A stretch of 36,024 nucleotides of DNA from JALVIU01 sp964462295 (lineage in GTDB: Bacteria > Atribacterota > JALVIU01): NCBI GenBank assembly GCA_964462295.1, contig CAYWXH010000014.1:1-36024 (forward strand). The letters run 5' to 3'. Within the stretch, counting starts at the first letter, position 1. Each line of letters starts with the position of its first letter. The translations under genes and the position numbers were made by a program. Shown here in pieces: positions 15,934-24,126 of the stretch. Under the pieces are notes generated by a model. The model saw nothing but the letters and a program-made list of their open reading frames with translations, made no database searches and was not told the origin of the DNA.

Positions 15934-16497
15934 TTATAAATCTTTTTTTTCATCTATATCTTTTATCACACCAGGATCAGATATATCTATTAATCTAAGG
16001 TACTTTTTTTCTCTTTTTATTAGGTCCCTTGCCCCCTTGTCTTTTTTTAAATTTTTTAAATCATCTATAAAATGATGAGAAAAAAATACTGGAAAACCCC
16101 TTTTTCCCTTATATATAGGGGCAACTATTTCTTTCCCTTTACCAAGTGTATTAAGTAATTTGTCTATGGTTTCTATTTTTATATAGGGCATATCTGAGAG
16201 AAATATAGCAAAATGAGAGATAGATCGGTGAAGGGATTTTACCCCACAAGACAAAGATGTACCCATTCCTAAACTATAATCTGGGTTAAAAATCACCCTT
16301 ACAGATTTAGGAAGGTCAAGTTGTGATAATATATCATCTTTTTTATATCCCACTACAAGTATAACCTCAGAAAAAAGGGGTACAATTTTATCTATAATAA
16401 TTTGCAAAATAGGGGAATCATCTATCCTATAAATCTGTTTTAACGCCCCAAATCTCTTACTCTCACCAGCTGCAAGGATAATTGCAGAAATCACCAT
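15934..16497 (-). CDS. MocA-like nucleotidyltransferase (molybdenum cofactor cytidylyltransferase family)
   Basis: The 187-residue protein opens with SAIILAAGESKRFGALKQIY, the LAAGxSxRFGxxK nucleotide-binding signature of MobA/MocA/IspD-type transferases. It also has FNPDYSLGMGTSLSCGV (substrate loop), FLSDMPYI (the DMP metal-binding motif) and IYKGKRGFPVFFS (the GxRGxPxxF motif typical of the MocA/YgfJ branch). Members attach CMP or similar to molybdopterin for molybdenum hydroxylases. No molybdenum enzyme lies in the window, so the substrate is open. It is transcribed divergently from the LysM-M23 gene; an AAGGAG is close to the ATG. Confidence 0.75.
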   Translation of the reverse strand: MVISAIILAAGESKRFGALKQIYRIDDSPILQIIIDKIVPLFSEVILVVGYKKDDILSQLDLPKSVRVIFNPDYSLGMGTSLSCGVKSLHRSISHFAIFLSDMPYIKIETIDKLLNTLGKGKEIVAPIYKGKRGFPVFFSHHFIDDLKNLKKDKGARDLIKREKKYLRLIDISDPGVIKDIDEKKDL

Positions 16498-16526
16498 TTA
16501 CTCCTTGGAATTTTTTTCAAAAACTA

Positions 16527-16555
16527 TTGACTTGTCGAAAAAAATATGATAGTAT
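16527..16555 (+). promoter_or_regulatory. Promoter for the LysM-M23 gene
   Basis: TTGACT (16527-16532), a 17-base spacer and TAGTAT (16550-16555), 43 bases before the ATG. Confidence 0.6.
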
Positions 16556-16598
16556 CTATTATGTAGCTCTTCACTTCCCCGTATCAGGAGGATTATAT

Positions 16599-18114
16599 AT
16601 GCATTCTAATAAATTGCCTATTCTTATATTGCTATCATTGCTTTTATCACTATTATTTGTTGCATTTGCCTATACAGCCCCCCAAACCACCTATATAGTA
16701 GAAAAGGGTGATACACTTTGGGATATAGCCAAAAGTTTTAATATTCCCCTTCCTAAACTTCTTGCATATAACAACCTCACTGAAAAGTCTATAATAAAAG
16801 AGGGTATGAAATTAAAACTACCTACATCTCCCTCTATTAAATATACGGTAAAATCTGGAGATAGTTTATGGAAAATTGCAAAAAATTTTAATATATCTCT
16901 CTCTTCTCTTTTATCAGTAAATCACCTCACAAAAAATTCTGTAATAAAGGCTGGTGAGGTACTGATTATCCCGCCCCCAAAAGAGGAAGGCATCGGGGGA
17001 AGTTGGGATGAGAATACAAAACCAAAGAAAAATTACTCTGTATATATAGTAGGAAAAGGGGATACCTTATGGTCTATTGCAAGAAAGTATAATGTACGGG
17101 TAAGTGCCTTAGCATCGTATAATGGTATTTCTCAAAATAGTGTACTCCCCATTGGAAAGAAGATCCTAGTCCCTAATAAGTCTTCTTATATACCACCAAA
17201 GAAGAAAATAAAAACAACTGTCAAGCCTACTAAACAGATATCAAAAACTATATCTTATACTGTGAGAAAAGGGGATACCTTATGGTCTATTGCAAGAAAG
17301 TATAATGTACGGGTAAGTGCNNNNNNNNNNNNNNNNNNNNNNNNNNNNNNNNNNNNNNNNNNNNNNNNNNNNNNNNNNNNNNNNNNNNNNNNNNNNNNNN
17401 NNNNNNNNNNNNNNNNNNNNATGGTCTATTGCAAGAAAGTATAATGTACGGGTAAGTGCCTTAGCATCGTATAATAACTTATATAATTTAAACAGATTAA
17501 AGGTAGGACAAAGGTTAAAAATTCCCTCTGGAGGCAGTGCAACATATACACCACCAAAGAAGAAGACTACATACCTTTATTATAGAGTAAGAAATGGGGA
17601 CTCCCTTTGGAGTATCTCTAGAAAGTTTAATGTATCTATAAAAACTCTCATGGGGTTAAATGGCTTATCTGAAAAGAGCATCTTAAGGATTGGAAAAACT
17701 ATAAAGATCCCCTATAGAAGCTCCTATACAAAAGGACTTACATTTTTATGGCCCACCCGTGGAAGGCTCACCTCCCCATTTGGATGGCGTATTTTACATG
17801 GAAGGAGACAATACCATACAGGGATAGATATAGCAAATAGAACAGGTACCCCCATATATGCTGCAGCAAGTGGTGTAGTAAAGTTCTCGGGTTGGATAAG
17901 GGGATATGGTCGTGTGATAATCATCTCTCACTCATATGGATATCAAACCGTTTATGGCCACTGTTCTCGCCTACTTGTAAAAACAGGACAATATGTAAAA
18001 CAAGGACAATACATTGCAAAGATGGGAAGTACAGGGTACTCAACAGGGCCACATCTACATTTTGAAGTAAGAAAATATGGGAAACCTCAAAACCCATTAA
18101 ATTATCTTAGATAG
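16599..18114 (+). CDS. LysM-repeat M23-family murein hydrolase (contains scaffold gap)
   Basis: A signal peptide or N-terminal helix (LPILILLSLLLSLLFVAFAY) is followed by LysM repeats beginning TTYIVEKGDTLWDIAKSFNI. Four start before the gap and two are seen after it (the first cut by the gap), so there are at least five and probably more. Lys-rich linkers separate them. The C-terminal M23 (LytM) domain starts at FLWPTRGRLTSPFGWR and has HTGIDI, YGHCSRL and GPHLHFEV, so all zinc ligands and the catalytic His are present. LysM binds peptidoglycan and M23 cuts peptide cross-links; in diderms such proteins can also be EnvC/NlpD-like activators, but intact ligands favour an active enzyme. The ATG at 16599 is 7 bases after AGGAGG. 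The two parts are in different frames only because of the nominal gap. The kinase-like gene follows by 1 base. Confidence 0.92.
17053..17475 (+). repeat. Near-identical LysM repeat DNA around the gap
   Basis: The same DNA occurs at 17053-17123, at 17266-17320 (cut by the gap) and at 17421-17475. The visible overlaps are identical base for base over 55 bases, encoding WSIARKYNVRVS and flanks. The other LysM copies in the gene are clearly diverged, so these copies are recently duplicated or homogenised. Confidence 0.9.
17321..17420. other. Scaffold gap (100 N) inside the LysM array
   Basis: Exactly 100 N, flanked by identical LysM DNA on both sides. The number of missing LysM units is unknown. 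Confidence 0.95.
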
Positions 18115-18115
18115 A

Positions 18116-18802
18116 TTGAAAGAGGAATATCTTAAATATTTCGGTATTAACCCTGAAGAGCTATCTCTGCTACCAAGCAAAAAGAATAGCGTATATCTTA
18201 TAAAAAGAGGAAAAGATAGTTATATTTTAAAAATCTATAAACTCTTTGGGAAAAAGGGTTTCTACAGAGAGAAATGGGTAATTTCTAAAAATAGACCCCC
18301 TCTTGTGCCTAAAATAATAGATAGTTACAAGAAAGAGGTACTCCTTTTGGAATACATAAAAGGAGAGAGGATATATGACCTACCAAATAGCAAATTTACC
18401 CCAGAGCTTATGGAAAATATTACAGAGTGGTTTTATAAGTTTCATAAGGAAAACCCGGGGTATATACGAGGTGATGCTATTCCTCAAAATCTTATTCTTA
18501 CTAAAAAAGGGGATATTGTAGGAATAGATTTTGAAGAGGCAAGAAAAGGGGATATAAATATAGATATAGCAGAATTTACAGCATTTATATTGGCATGGAA
18601 AAGGTTTGAGAAAAAAGAGGCCAAGAAAATTGCAAAAGAGTCCCTTTCCCTGTGGAGGAAAAAGACAGGGTATAACATTCAGCCTTTAATAAAGGACTAC
18701 CTTATAAAGTTTTTCCGTAAATTTTATTATTTTAGAAAAGATAAATCATTATTAGACTACATTAAAAACATAGACCCACTAACAACTTACCTATTTTCCT
18801 AA
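18116..18802 (+). CDS. Protein-kinase-fold (APH-like) phosphotransferase
   Basis: The 228-residue protein has the core of the aminoglycoside phosphotransferase/choline kinase/Kdo kinase superfamily. It has a Lys in YILKIYKLFGKKG (ATP), a hinge LLLEYIKGERIYDL, a catalytic loop YIRGDAIPQNLIL (usual HGDxxxxN; here the His is Arg) and VGIDFEEARKGD (the metal-binding Asp). Asp and Asn of the loop and the DFE Asp are kept, so it may be active. The substrate is unknown; given the cell-wall hydrolase next to it, an envelope sugar is conceivable but unproven. The start is a TTG 1 base after the upstream stop with no ribosome binding site, implying coupling. The 3' end overlaps the convergent gene by 12 bases. 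Confidence 0.7.
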   Translation: MKEEYLKYFGINPEELSLLPSKKNSVYLIKRGKDSYILKIYKLFGKKGFYREKWVISKNRPPLVPKIIDSYKKEVLLLEYIKGERIYDLPNSKFTPELMENITEWFYKFHKENPGYIRGDAIPQNLILTKKGDIVGIDFEEARKGDINIDIAEFTAFILAWKRFEKKEAKKIAKESLSLWRKKTGYNIQPLIKDYLIKFFRKFYYFRKDKSLLDYIKNIDPLTTYLFS

Positions 18803-19387
18803 TACTACCTCAAATGGAAGCTCTGCCTCAAGCTTTTTACCCTTTATAAAGTCCTCTAGTACAATTTTTAAAATATACTTCCCCACCCTCTCTGGGACCT
18901 TATCTGAATTTTTAAAATAAAGACCGGTGGTAAGAGGAGAAAATAATACTGTATGAAAATCTAAAGGGGCCTCCATCTTTTTTACAAGTTTTCCCTTCTC
19001 ATCATAGATTTCAAAATATTCCCTTAGATTTATCTCCCAACCATCTTTTGTCTTAAGAAGTGAATAATTGCCTGGTTGAAAATATATCAAAAACTCCTCT
19101 CCTATCCTAAATACATTATTCTCTCTCGGGGTGTATTTTGCAAACATATCTATAGACTCACAGAACAAAAGGGCCTCTTTCTTAAGTGGAGCAAGGTTTC
19201 TCATCATAAGGGATGCCTTTTCAAGCTCTTCTAAAACAGAAGAGTAGTCCCTCTCAATATAGAATTTCAAAGCACTATTAAGTAAGCTCCTAAATGTATC
19301 ACTTTTAGCATATGCTATTTGAGAAAAAAGAGAAACAATAATAAGAATTATAAAAAAGACTTTAGTCTTTATTAATTTTGTATTCAT
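18791..19387 (-). CDS. Exported protein of unknown function
   Basis: 198 residues; I do not recognise the family. A signal peptide (KTKVFFIILIIVSLFSQIAYA) is followed by a helical stretch (about 28-75: SLLNSALKFYIERDYSSVLE and on) that looks like a single TPR-like helix pair. A beta-rich domain to the end then resembles a beta-sandwich adaptor (FRIGEEFLIYFQPGNYSLLK, then KYILKIVLEDFIKGKKLEAE). It is the last gene of the rpmH operon and overlaps the OsmC gene by 26 bases, so it is cotranscribed. A periplasmic role is likely from the signal peptide only. Confidence 0.75.
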   Translation of the reverse strand: MNTKLIKTKVFFIILIIVSLFSQIAYAKSDTFRSLLNSALKFYIERDYSSVLEELEKASLMMRNLAPLKKEALLFCESIDMFAKYTPRENNVFRIGEEFLIYFQPGNYSLLKTKDGWEINLREYFEIYDEKGKLVKKMEAPLDFHTVLFSPLTTGLYFKNSDKVPERVGKYILKIVLEDFIKGKKLEAELPFEVVLGK

Positions 19388-19775
19388 AGGTTACCTCTGC
19401 AGTCTTTTTAAACATAGAAGATGCAGAACAGTAGGTTTCCTGTGAAAGTTCTATAGCCTTTTTAAGTTTTTCTTCACTCACATTGCCCCATACTTTATAG
19501 ATAATATGAACTTTTGTATAAACCTTTGGATATGTTTTTGCCCGCTCTGCTTCTATCTCTATCTCAAACCGCTCTACATCTTGTTTCATCTTGCGCAAAA
19601 TGGAGACTACATCCATCCCTGTACAACCACCAAGACCCAAAAGTAAAAGCTCCATCGGCCTTGACCCTGTATCTTCTCCACCTACATCAAAAGATGCATC
19701 CATAACTACACCATGCCCTGAATCTGCATATCCTATAAATTGCATACCTTCTACAAGTTTTACCTTTGATTTCAT
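19362..19775 (-). CDS. OsmC/Ohr-family protein
   Basis: The 137-residue protein has the OsmC fold markers GSRPMELLLLGLGGCTGMDV and, about 50 residues later, LSQETYCSASSMFKKTAEVT. The two Cys (in GGCTG and YCSAS) are the peroxide-reacting pair of OsmC/Ohr hydroperoxide reductases. The sequence is closest to the YhfA-like branch rather than Ohr, and the substrate is unknown. It acts in the cytoplasm. Its start overlaps the stop of asp23 by 4 bases. Confidence 0.88.
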   Translation of the reverse strand: MKSKVKLVEGMQFIGYADSGHGVVMDASFDVGGEDTGSRPMELLLLGLGGCTGMDVVSILRKMKQDVERFEIEIEAERAKTYPKVYTKVHIIYKVWGNVSEEKLKKAIELSQETYCSASSMFKKTAEVTYEYKINKD

Positions 19776-20158
19776 TTATTCTCCTCCCCTTTCTCTTTTA
19801 TTTTCACACCTGTAACATTTATATCTACCCTTTGCACCTTCTTTCCTGTCATCTTTTCTATCATTTCTTTAACCTTTTTTTGGACCTCTTTTGCCACACT
19901 GTAGATACCCTTTTCATAGTCTGTCATAAGATTTATAGATACAGATACCCCTTCATCTGACACCTTTATATCAATACCTTTGGAAAAATTATCCTTCTGG
20001 ACAAGGGCATATGTCCCTGACTTTACCTGATAAGTAATTCCTACTACCCCATCTACCTCTTCTGTTGCAAGCCCTGCAATTATAGCTATCACATCTTTTG
20101 AGACATCTATTCGTCCATAATTATCTTCACTAGACAGAAAATCCTTATTTTCACTCAT
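19772..20158 (-). CDS. Asp23/Gls24-family envelope stress protein
   Basis: The 128-residue protein shows the Asp23 pattern: YGRIDVSKDVIAIIAGLATE, EVDGVVGI, then VSVSINLMTDYEKGIYSVAK and VQKKVKEMIEKMTGKKVQRV and VDINVTGV. In Firmicutes Asp23 is an abundant cytoplasmic protein held at the membrane by AmaP and linked to cell-wall stress. Here amaP lies directly upstream with an 8-base overlap, which supports the same pairing. It also overlaps the downstream OsmC gene by 4 bases. Confidence 0.9.
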   Translation of the reverse strand: MSENKDFLSSEDNYGRIDVSKDVIAIIAGLATEEVDGVVGITYQVKSGTYALVQKDNFSKGIDIKVSDEGVSVSINLMTDYEKGIYSVAKEVQKKVKEMIEKMTGKKVQRVDINVTGVKIKEKGEENK

Positions 20159-20741
20159 CTTTTTTCTCCTCCTCTTTGAAACTATACCTAATTCTCTCTA
20201 TAATAACATCTACCTCCTTTATCTGGATACCAATTGCATCATATATATATTCTCGAATTTTAGAAGAGATTATAAATGCCTTTTTTTCAATATCGGAAAG
20301 ATCACTATCATCTCCCACAAGGTCTATATGAAGATGTAAGGAAAGATCAGCATCCTGAGTGGAAGTTATATACATCTTCAAACTCTTTACATAAGGAAAA
20401 TCTTTTAACTTTTTCTCAACCAATTCCCAAATAGCTCGCTGAGAAACCCTCACTTTCCCTACATCATTTTTTAAGATAGTGATATTTTCTAAAAAAGTAG
20501 GGAAATATTCAAGCTTTAAAAGATATAAAAACAAGATTAAAAAAAGGAAGTATAAAATAGAAAATAACACTTTATGAAAAATCGTTTTTCCTGAACCTAA
20601 AATAAAGACAACAAGCAACTTTTGCCAAAAGGAAAAAACTGGAAATCCTATAGATGAAAGAAAGAGTACTAAGAAGGTAAAAACAAAGAAAAACAAAAGA
20701 ACAGGATATGCCCACTCTTTTAATATATATGATCGTGGCAC
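20151..20741 (-). CDS. amaP: AmaP-like membrane anchor for Asp23
   Basis: The 196-residue protein has two membrane helices in its first about 75 residues (YPVLLFFFVFTFLVLFLSSI and LFSILYFLFLILFLYLLKL). A soluble domain follows that itself resembles Asp23 (VRVSQRAIWELVEKKLKDFP, then ADLSLHLHIDLVGD, and IGIQIKEVDVIIERI). This is the AmaP arrangement (alkaline shock response membrane anchor). It lies 4 bases after the AIR-synthase-like gene and overlaps asp23. Confidence 0.78.
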   Translation of the reverse strand: MPRSYILKEWAYPVLLFFFVFTFLVLFLSSIGFPVFSFWQKLLVVFILGSGKTIFHKVLFSILYFLFLILFLYLLKLEYFPTFLENITILKNDVGKVRVSQRAIWELVEKKLKDFPYVKSLKMYITSTQDADLSLHLHIDLVGDDSDLSDIEKKAFIISSKIREYIYDAIGIQIKEVDVIIERIRYSFKEEEKKDE

Positions 20742-20745
20742 AGAT

Positions 20746-21732
20746 CTACCCCCTTTCTAAGATTTTCCATAATTCATCTTGTGTTTGTGGTATAAAGGGA
20801 TATGATTTTCCTCTTCTTCTCACAATTCTCTCTTTATCTTCTCTCATAACTCCTATCTTTTTTGCTACTATATCATTTTTTGCCAAAATCTCCAATACTT
20901 TGTCTTCTTCTGAGGTAGTGATAATAAGTGTCCCACTTGATATTAAAAAATATGGATTTATATTAAAATAGGAACAGATCTTTTCTGTCTCGTAAGACAT
21001 CGGAACCTCATCTTCATATATAGTAAAACCAAGTCCTGCTGCATAAGAAAGTTCATATATGCCACCATATACTCCACCTTCTGTGGCATCATGCATAGCA
21101 TTTACATAATCTCTTACCAAAAGGGCCTCTTTTATAACACTTATTTTCTTTATATACCTTTTAGCAGATTCTACAAAAGTATCTCCAAACTCCTCTCTCA
21201 ATTTGTCTGAAAAGGTAGATGCAAGTATGGCAGTTCCTTCGATCCCTGCACCTTTTGTAATAATTATAGCATCATTTGGCTTTGAGCCTTCAGAAAGAAC
21301 AAGCCGTTCTCTCTCCACCTTTCCTATAGCAAATGCTGTAAGTATAGGGAACTTCACCCCATCTGTTACCTCAGTATGGCCTCCTATAATTTCTACATTC
21401 AGTAAAGTTGCGGCATTATTTATCTCCTTCATTATATCATGAATTTCATATTCTTTAATCTTCGGGGGTAAAAGGATTGAGTACATAAGTGCAACAGGTA
21501 GGGCACCATTTGTTGCAACATCATTAAGGGCTACGTTTACAGAAAGATACCCTATATTTTCTCCTGCCCCGGTAATAGGATCTACAGAAAAAACTGCCAA
21601 ATCTCCTCCGAAGTTCAAAACAGAGGAGTCTTCCCCGATTTTGGCCCTTACAAGTACCTCATCTCTTTTTGCTCCAAGATATGGAAAGATATAGTTTTTT
21701 AAAACTTCAGGATCCAGTTTACCAATTCTCAT
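20746..21732 (-). CDS. AIR-synthase-family (HypE/PurM-like) ATP-binding protein
   Basis: The 328-residue protein has the PurM/HypE/ThiL/SelD fold. The N-terminal half contains IGEDSSVLNFGGDLAVFSVD, SVNVALNDVATNGALPVALM (the phosphate-binding NDxxxxGAxP element) and NVEIIGGHTEVTDG. The C-terminal half has MHDATEGGVYGGIYELSYAA and the SSGTLIIT strand. It is shorter on the C side than SelD and lacks its Cys/Sec loop. HypE normally ends in PRIC, which is absent here, so hydrogenase maturation is unlikely. No hyp, pur or thi genes are nearby. Stand-alone members of this kind are often annotated only as AIR synthase family; the reaction is unknown. It overlaps parB by 4 bases. Confidence 0.75.
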   Translation of the reverse strand: MRIGKLDPEVLKNYIFPYLGAKRDEVLVRAKIGEDSSVLNFGGDLAVFSVDPITGAGENIGYLSVNVALNDVATNGALPVALMYSILLPPKIKEYEIHDIMKEINNAATLLNVEIIGGHTEVTDGVKFPILTAFAIGKVERERLVLSEGSKPNDAIIITKGAGIEGTAILASTFSDKLREEFGDTFVESAKRYIKKISVIKEALLVRDYVNAMHDATEGGVYGGIYELSYAAGLGFTIYEDEVPMSYETEKICSYFNINPYFLISSGTLIITTSEEDKVLEILAKNDIVAKKIGVMREDKERIVRRRGKSYPFIPQTQDELWKILERG

Positions 21733-22619
21733 TTTAGGTCCTCTGCACCAAATTCTAATTTATCAGAAAACAAAAGCTCTATAATCCTTTTGAGGTCTTC
21801 ATCTGTGGAAAATCTTATCTGAATCATACCTCGTTTTCCATTATGTGATATTTTTACTTTAGTTAGTAAAATATCTTGGAGGGCATGTTCCAGTGTTTTA
21901 TAACTTTTTATAAAGCCTTTCATTTGATTAGGCTTCAGTGGCTTACCCTCTTTTTTCTCTCTTATTTTTTCCCTTACAAGTGTCTCTACCTCTCTTACAG
22001 AAAGACCCTCTTCCACGATCTTTTTTGCAATCTTTTTTTGGAGTTTTTTATCATCTAATGACAAAAGTGCCCTTGCATGTCCTTGGGTGATCTTTTCTTC
22101 CAAGATCAAAGCCTGAATCTCTTCAGGGAGATTTAAAAGTCTTATGGTATTTGTAATAGCAGAACGACTCTTACCAGTACGACGGGCCACCTCTTCCTGG
22201 GTGAGTTTAAATTCCTTGATAAGTTTCATAAATGTTTTTGCCTGTTCCAGTGGATTTAGGTCTTCTCTTTGAAGATTTTCCACAAGGGCTATCTCCATTG
22301 TCTTTAAGTCATTATAATTTTTTATTATTGCAGGGATAGTTTTAAGTCCTGCTAATTTGGAGGCCTTATATCTTCTCTCCCCTGCTATTATCTCATATCT
22401 TTTTCCCTTTGCCCGTAAAATTATAGGTTCCAAAACCCCATGTGTTTTTATAGATAATGCAAGTTCTTCTAAAGATTCATCAGCAAACTTTTCCCTAGGC
22501 TGAAAGGGATTAGGGTCTATCTCATTAATAGGAATTTCCCGTATCAAAAGACCTTGATCTCTACCTGCTGCACCAGGAAGCAATGCACTTAACCCCTTTC
22601 CCAATCCCCCCTTAGCCAA
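21729..22619 (-). CDS. parB: Chromosome partition protein ParB (Spo0J)
   Basis: The 296-residue protein starts MAKGGLGKGLSALLPGA, the segment that stimulates ParA ATPase (K/R plus GLG). The ParB/Srx domain follows with PFQPREKF, the CTP-binding AGERRYKASKLAGL and ENLQREDLNPLEQAK. The DNA-binding helix-turn-helix is at TQEEVARRTGKSRSAITNTI (about 140-160), followed by a C-terminal dimer domain. It loads onto parS as a CTP-dependent clamp and spreads. A parS lies about 1.5 kb upstream at 24111. It overlaps parA by 8 bases. Confidence 0.95.
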   Translation of the reverse strand: MAKGGLGKGLSALLPGAAGRDQGLLIREIPINEIDPNPFQPREKFADESLEELALSIKTHGVLEPIILRAKGKRYEIIAGERRYKASKLAGLKTIPAIIKNYNDLKTMEIALVENLQREDLNPLEQAKTFMKLIKEFKLTQEEVARRTGKSRSAITNTIRLLNLPEEIQALILEEKITQGHARALLSLDDKKLQKKIAKKIVEEGLSVREVETLVREKIREKKEGKPLKPNQMKGFIKSYKTLEHALQDILLTKVKISHNGKRGMIQIRFSTDEDLKRIIELLFSDKLEFGAEDLK

Positions 22620-23373
22620 TTTCCATCACCTCTTTTGCAAGCTCTTTGTAAGCAACCGCCCCCCGGGAAGTCAAATCATAAAGATTTATAGGTTTGCCAA
22701 AACTTGGTGCCTCACTAAGTCTTACACTGCGTGGAATGACTGTTTTAAAGACTTTCTCCCCAAAATACTCCTTTGCCTGTCTGGCTACCTCTTGTGATAT
22801 ATTTGTCCTTTTGTCATACATAGTGATGAGGAGGCCAAGGATTTCAAGTGAAGGGTTTATATGTTCTCTTACAAGTTCTATTGTATCAAGAAGTTGAGTA
22901 AGCCCTTCTAATGCATAATATTCTGCCTGTACAGGGATAATCACATGGGTAGCTGCAGAAAGGGCATTTACAGTAAGCAATCCAAGAGATGGTGGGGCAT
23001 CTATTATAATAAAATCATAGTCATTAATTATCTTTTGTATACTCTTCTTCAAGACAGTCTCTCTGGAGAGTATATTTACAAGTTCGATCTCTGCACCAGC
23101 CAGTTGAATATTTGCAGGTATCATATAGAGTCTGCCAATTTGGGTTGAGATTATTACATCTGAGACATCCTGCCTCTTTATAATGAGATCATAGGTGGAA
23201 TAGACTATATCCTCTTTTGAGATGCCTAAACCACTTGTGGCATTTCCCTGAGGGTCAGTATCGATAAGGAGTACCTTCTTACCAAATTCTGCAAGATATG
23301 CAGAGAGATTGACAGCTGTAGTAGTCTTCCCAACTCCACCCTTTTGATTGGTTATGGCAATTATCTTACTCAT
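22612..23373 (-). CDS. parA: Chromosome partition ATPase ParA (Soj)
   Basis: About 253 residues. The deviant Walker A KGGVGKTTTAVNLS is at residues 11-24, Walker B DFIIIDAPPSLGLLTVNAL near 110, and LLIDTDPQGNATSGLG near 34. It forms an ATP-dependent gradient on DNA that moves ParB-parS. I choose the ATG at 23373 (MSKIIAITNQKGG) because AAAGGAGAG lies just before it; an in-frame ATG at 23391 would overlap the end of rsmG and has no site. It sits between rsmG and parB, the standard order. Confidence 0.95.
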   Translation of the reverse strand: MSKIIAITNQKGGVGKTTTAVNLSAYLAEFGKKVLLIDTDPQGNATSGLGISKEDIVYSTYDLIIKRQDVSDVIISTQIGRLYMIPANIQLAGAEIELVNILSRETVLKKSIQKIINDYDFIIIDAPPSLGLLTVNALSAATHVIIPVQAEYYALEGLTQLLDTIELVREHINPSLEILGLLITMYDKRTNISQEVARQAKEYFGEKVFKTVIPRSVRLSEAPSFGKPINLYDLTSRGAVAYKELAKEVMEIG

Positions 23374-23383
23374 AATCTCTCCT

Positions 23384-24103
23384 TTATGCAATAGGCCTTT
23401 TTTGAGGAATACCTGGCCTTCTGGGAAATTTATTAGGTGTATTTTTCGTTTTTTCGAAAAATACTAAAGACCTCTCATAATCATTGTTTATCAATTTATA
23501 AAAATAAATATTTTTTATGATCAAATTTAATATTTCCATAGCCTTTTGAGCAGTGCTAAGCTCATCTCTAACCCTCTTCCCTTTATAAGCCACTATACTT
23601 TTTCCGACTTTTGCAAAGGGAGATGTGATCTCCAATAAAGTAGATAAATTGGCAACTGCCCTTGAAAGAACAATATCAAATTGCTCTCTAAAGTTAGGTT
23701 TATGTGCCAAGATTTCCGCACGTTCATTTATTATAATAATACCAGAAATATTTAAATTGTCAATTAAAAGTTTTAAAAATTCTACCTTTTTACCAACAGA
23801 TTCTATTAAATATAGTTCTATCTCAGGAAAAAGAATCTTTAAAGGGACCCCTGGGAAACCAGCACCAGTTCCAATATCTATTATTTTTTTATTTTTTTTA
23901 AAATCTTTACAAAATTTAACCAAAAAAAGAGAGTCTATAAAGTGTTTTATAATAATTTCATCCGGATTTTTTATAGAAGTAACATTATAAGGAGATCTTA
24001 TTAATAAATTTATATATTGCCCAAACTTTTTAAGGATATTATTTGAGGAAGGTAAATCATTTTTTATTAAAAAATCTTGTAAAGGTTTTAAGATTTTATC
24101 CAT
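23384..24103 (-). CDS. rsmG: 16S rRNA (guanine527-N7)-methyltransferase RsmG (GidB)
   Basis: The 239-residue protein is a SAM-dependent methyltransferase for G527 of 16S rRNA. Visible motifs: YNVTSIKNPDEIIIKHFIDS near residue 38 (family N-terminal signature), IIDIGTGAGFPGVPLKILFP (SAM-binding motif I), LIESVGKKVEFLKLL and FDIVLSRAVANLSTLLEI. The end GIPQKRPIA matches the family (RxxGxPxKxPL). It follows parS and precedes parA, the usual gidB position near an origin. Confidence 0.95.
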   Translation of the reverse strand: MDKILKPLQDFLIKNDLPSSNNILKKFGQYINLLIRSPYNVTSIKNPDEIIIKHFIDSLFLVKFCKDFKKNKKIIDIGTGAGFPGVPLKILFPEIELYLIESVGKKVEFLKLLIDNLNISGIIIINERAEILAHKPNFREQFDIVLSRAVANLSTLLEITSPFAKVGKSIVAYKGKRVRDELSTAQKAMEILNLIIKNIYFYKLINNDYERSLVFFEKTKNTPNKFPRRPGIPQKRPIA

Positions 24104-24110
24104 TAGTTAA

Positions 24111-24126
24111 TGTTTCACGTGAAACT
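24111..24126. promoter_or_regulatory. parS: parS site (ParB loading site)
   Basis: TGTTTCACGTGAAACT matches the Spo0J/ParB consensus TGTTNCACGTGAAACA in 15 of 16 positions, with only the last base different. It lies in the 21-base spacer between rsmG and mnmE, and its right end overlaps the mnmE stop codon by 2 bases. This is the only clear parS I see in the window. Confidence 0.93.

Noticed and set aside
16482..16598. A 39-residue N-terminal extension of the LysM-M23 protein
   Set aside because: It covers the promoter and the AGGAGG; the ATG at 16599 directly precedes the signal peptide.
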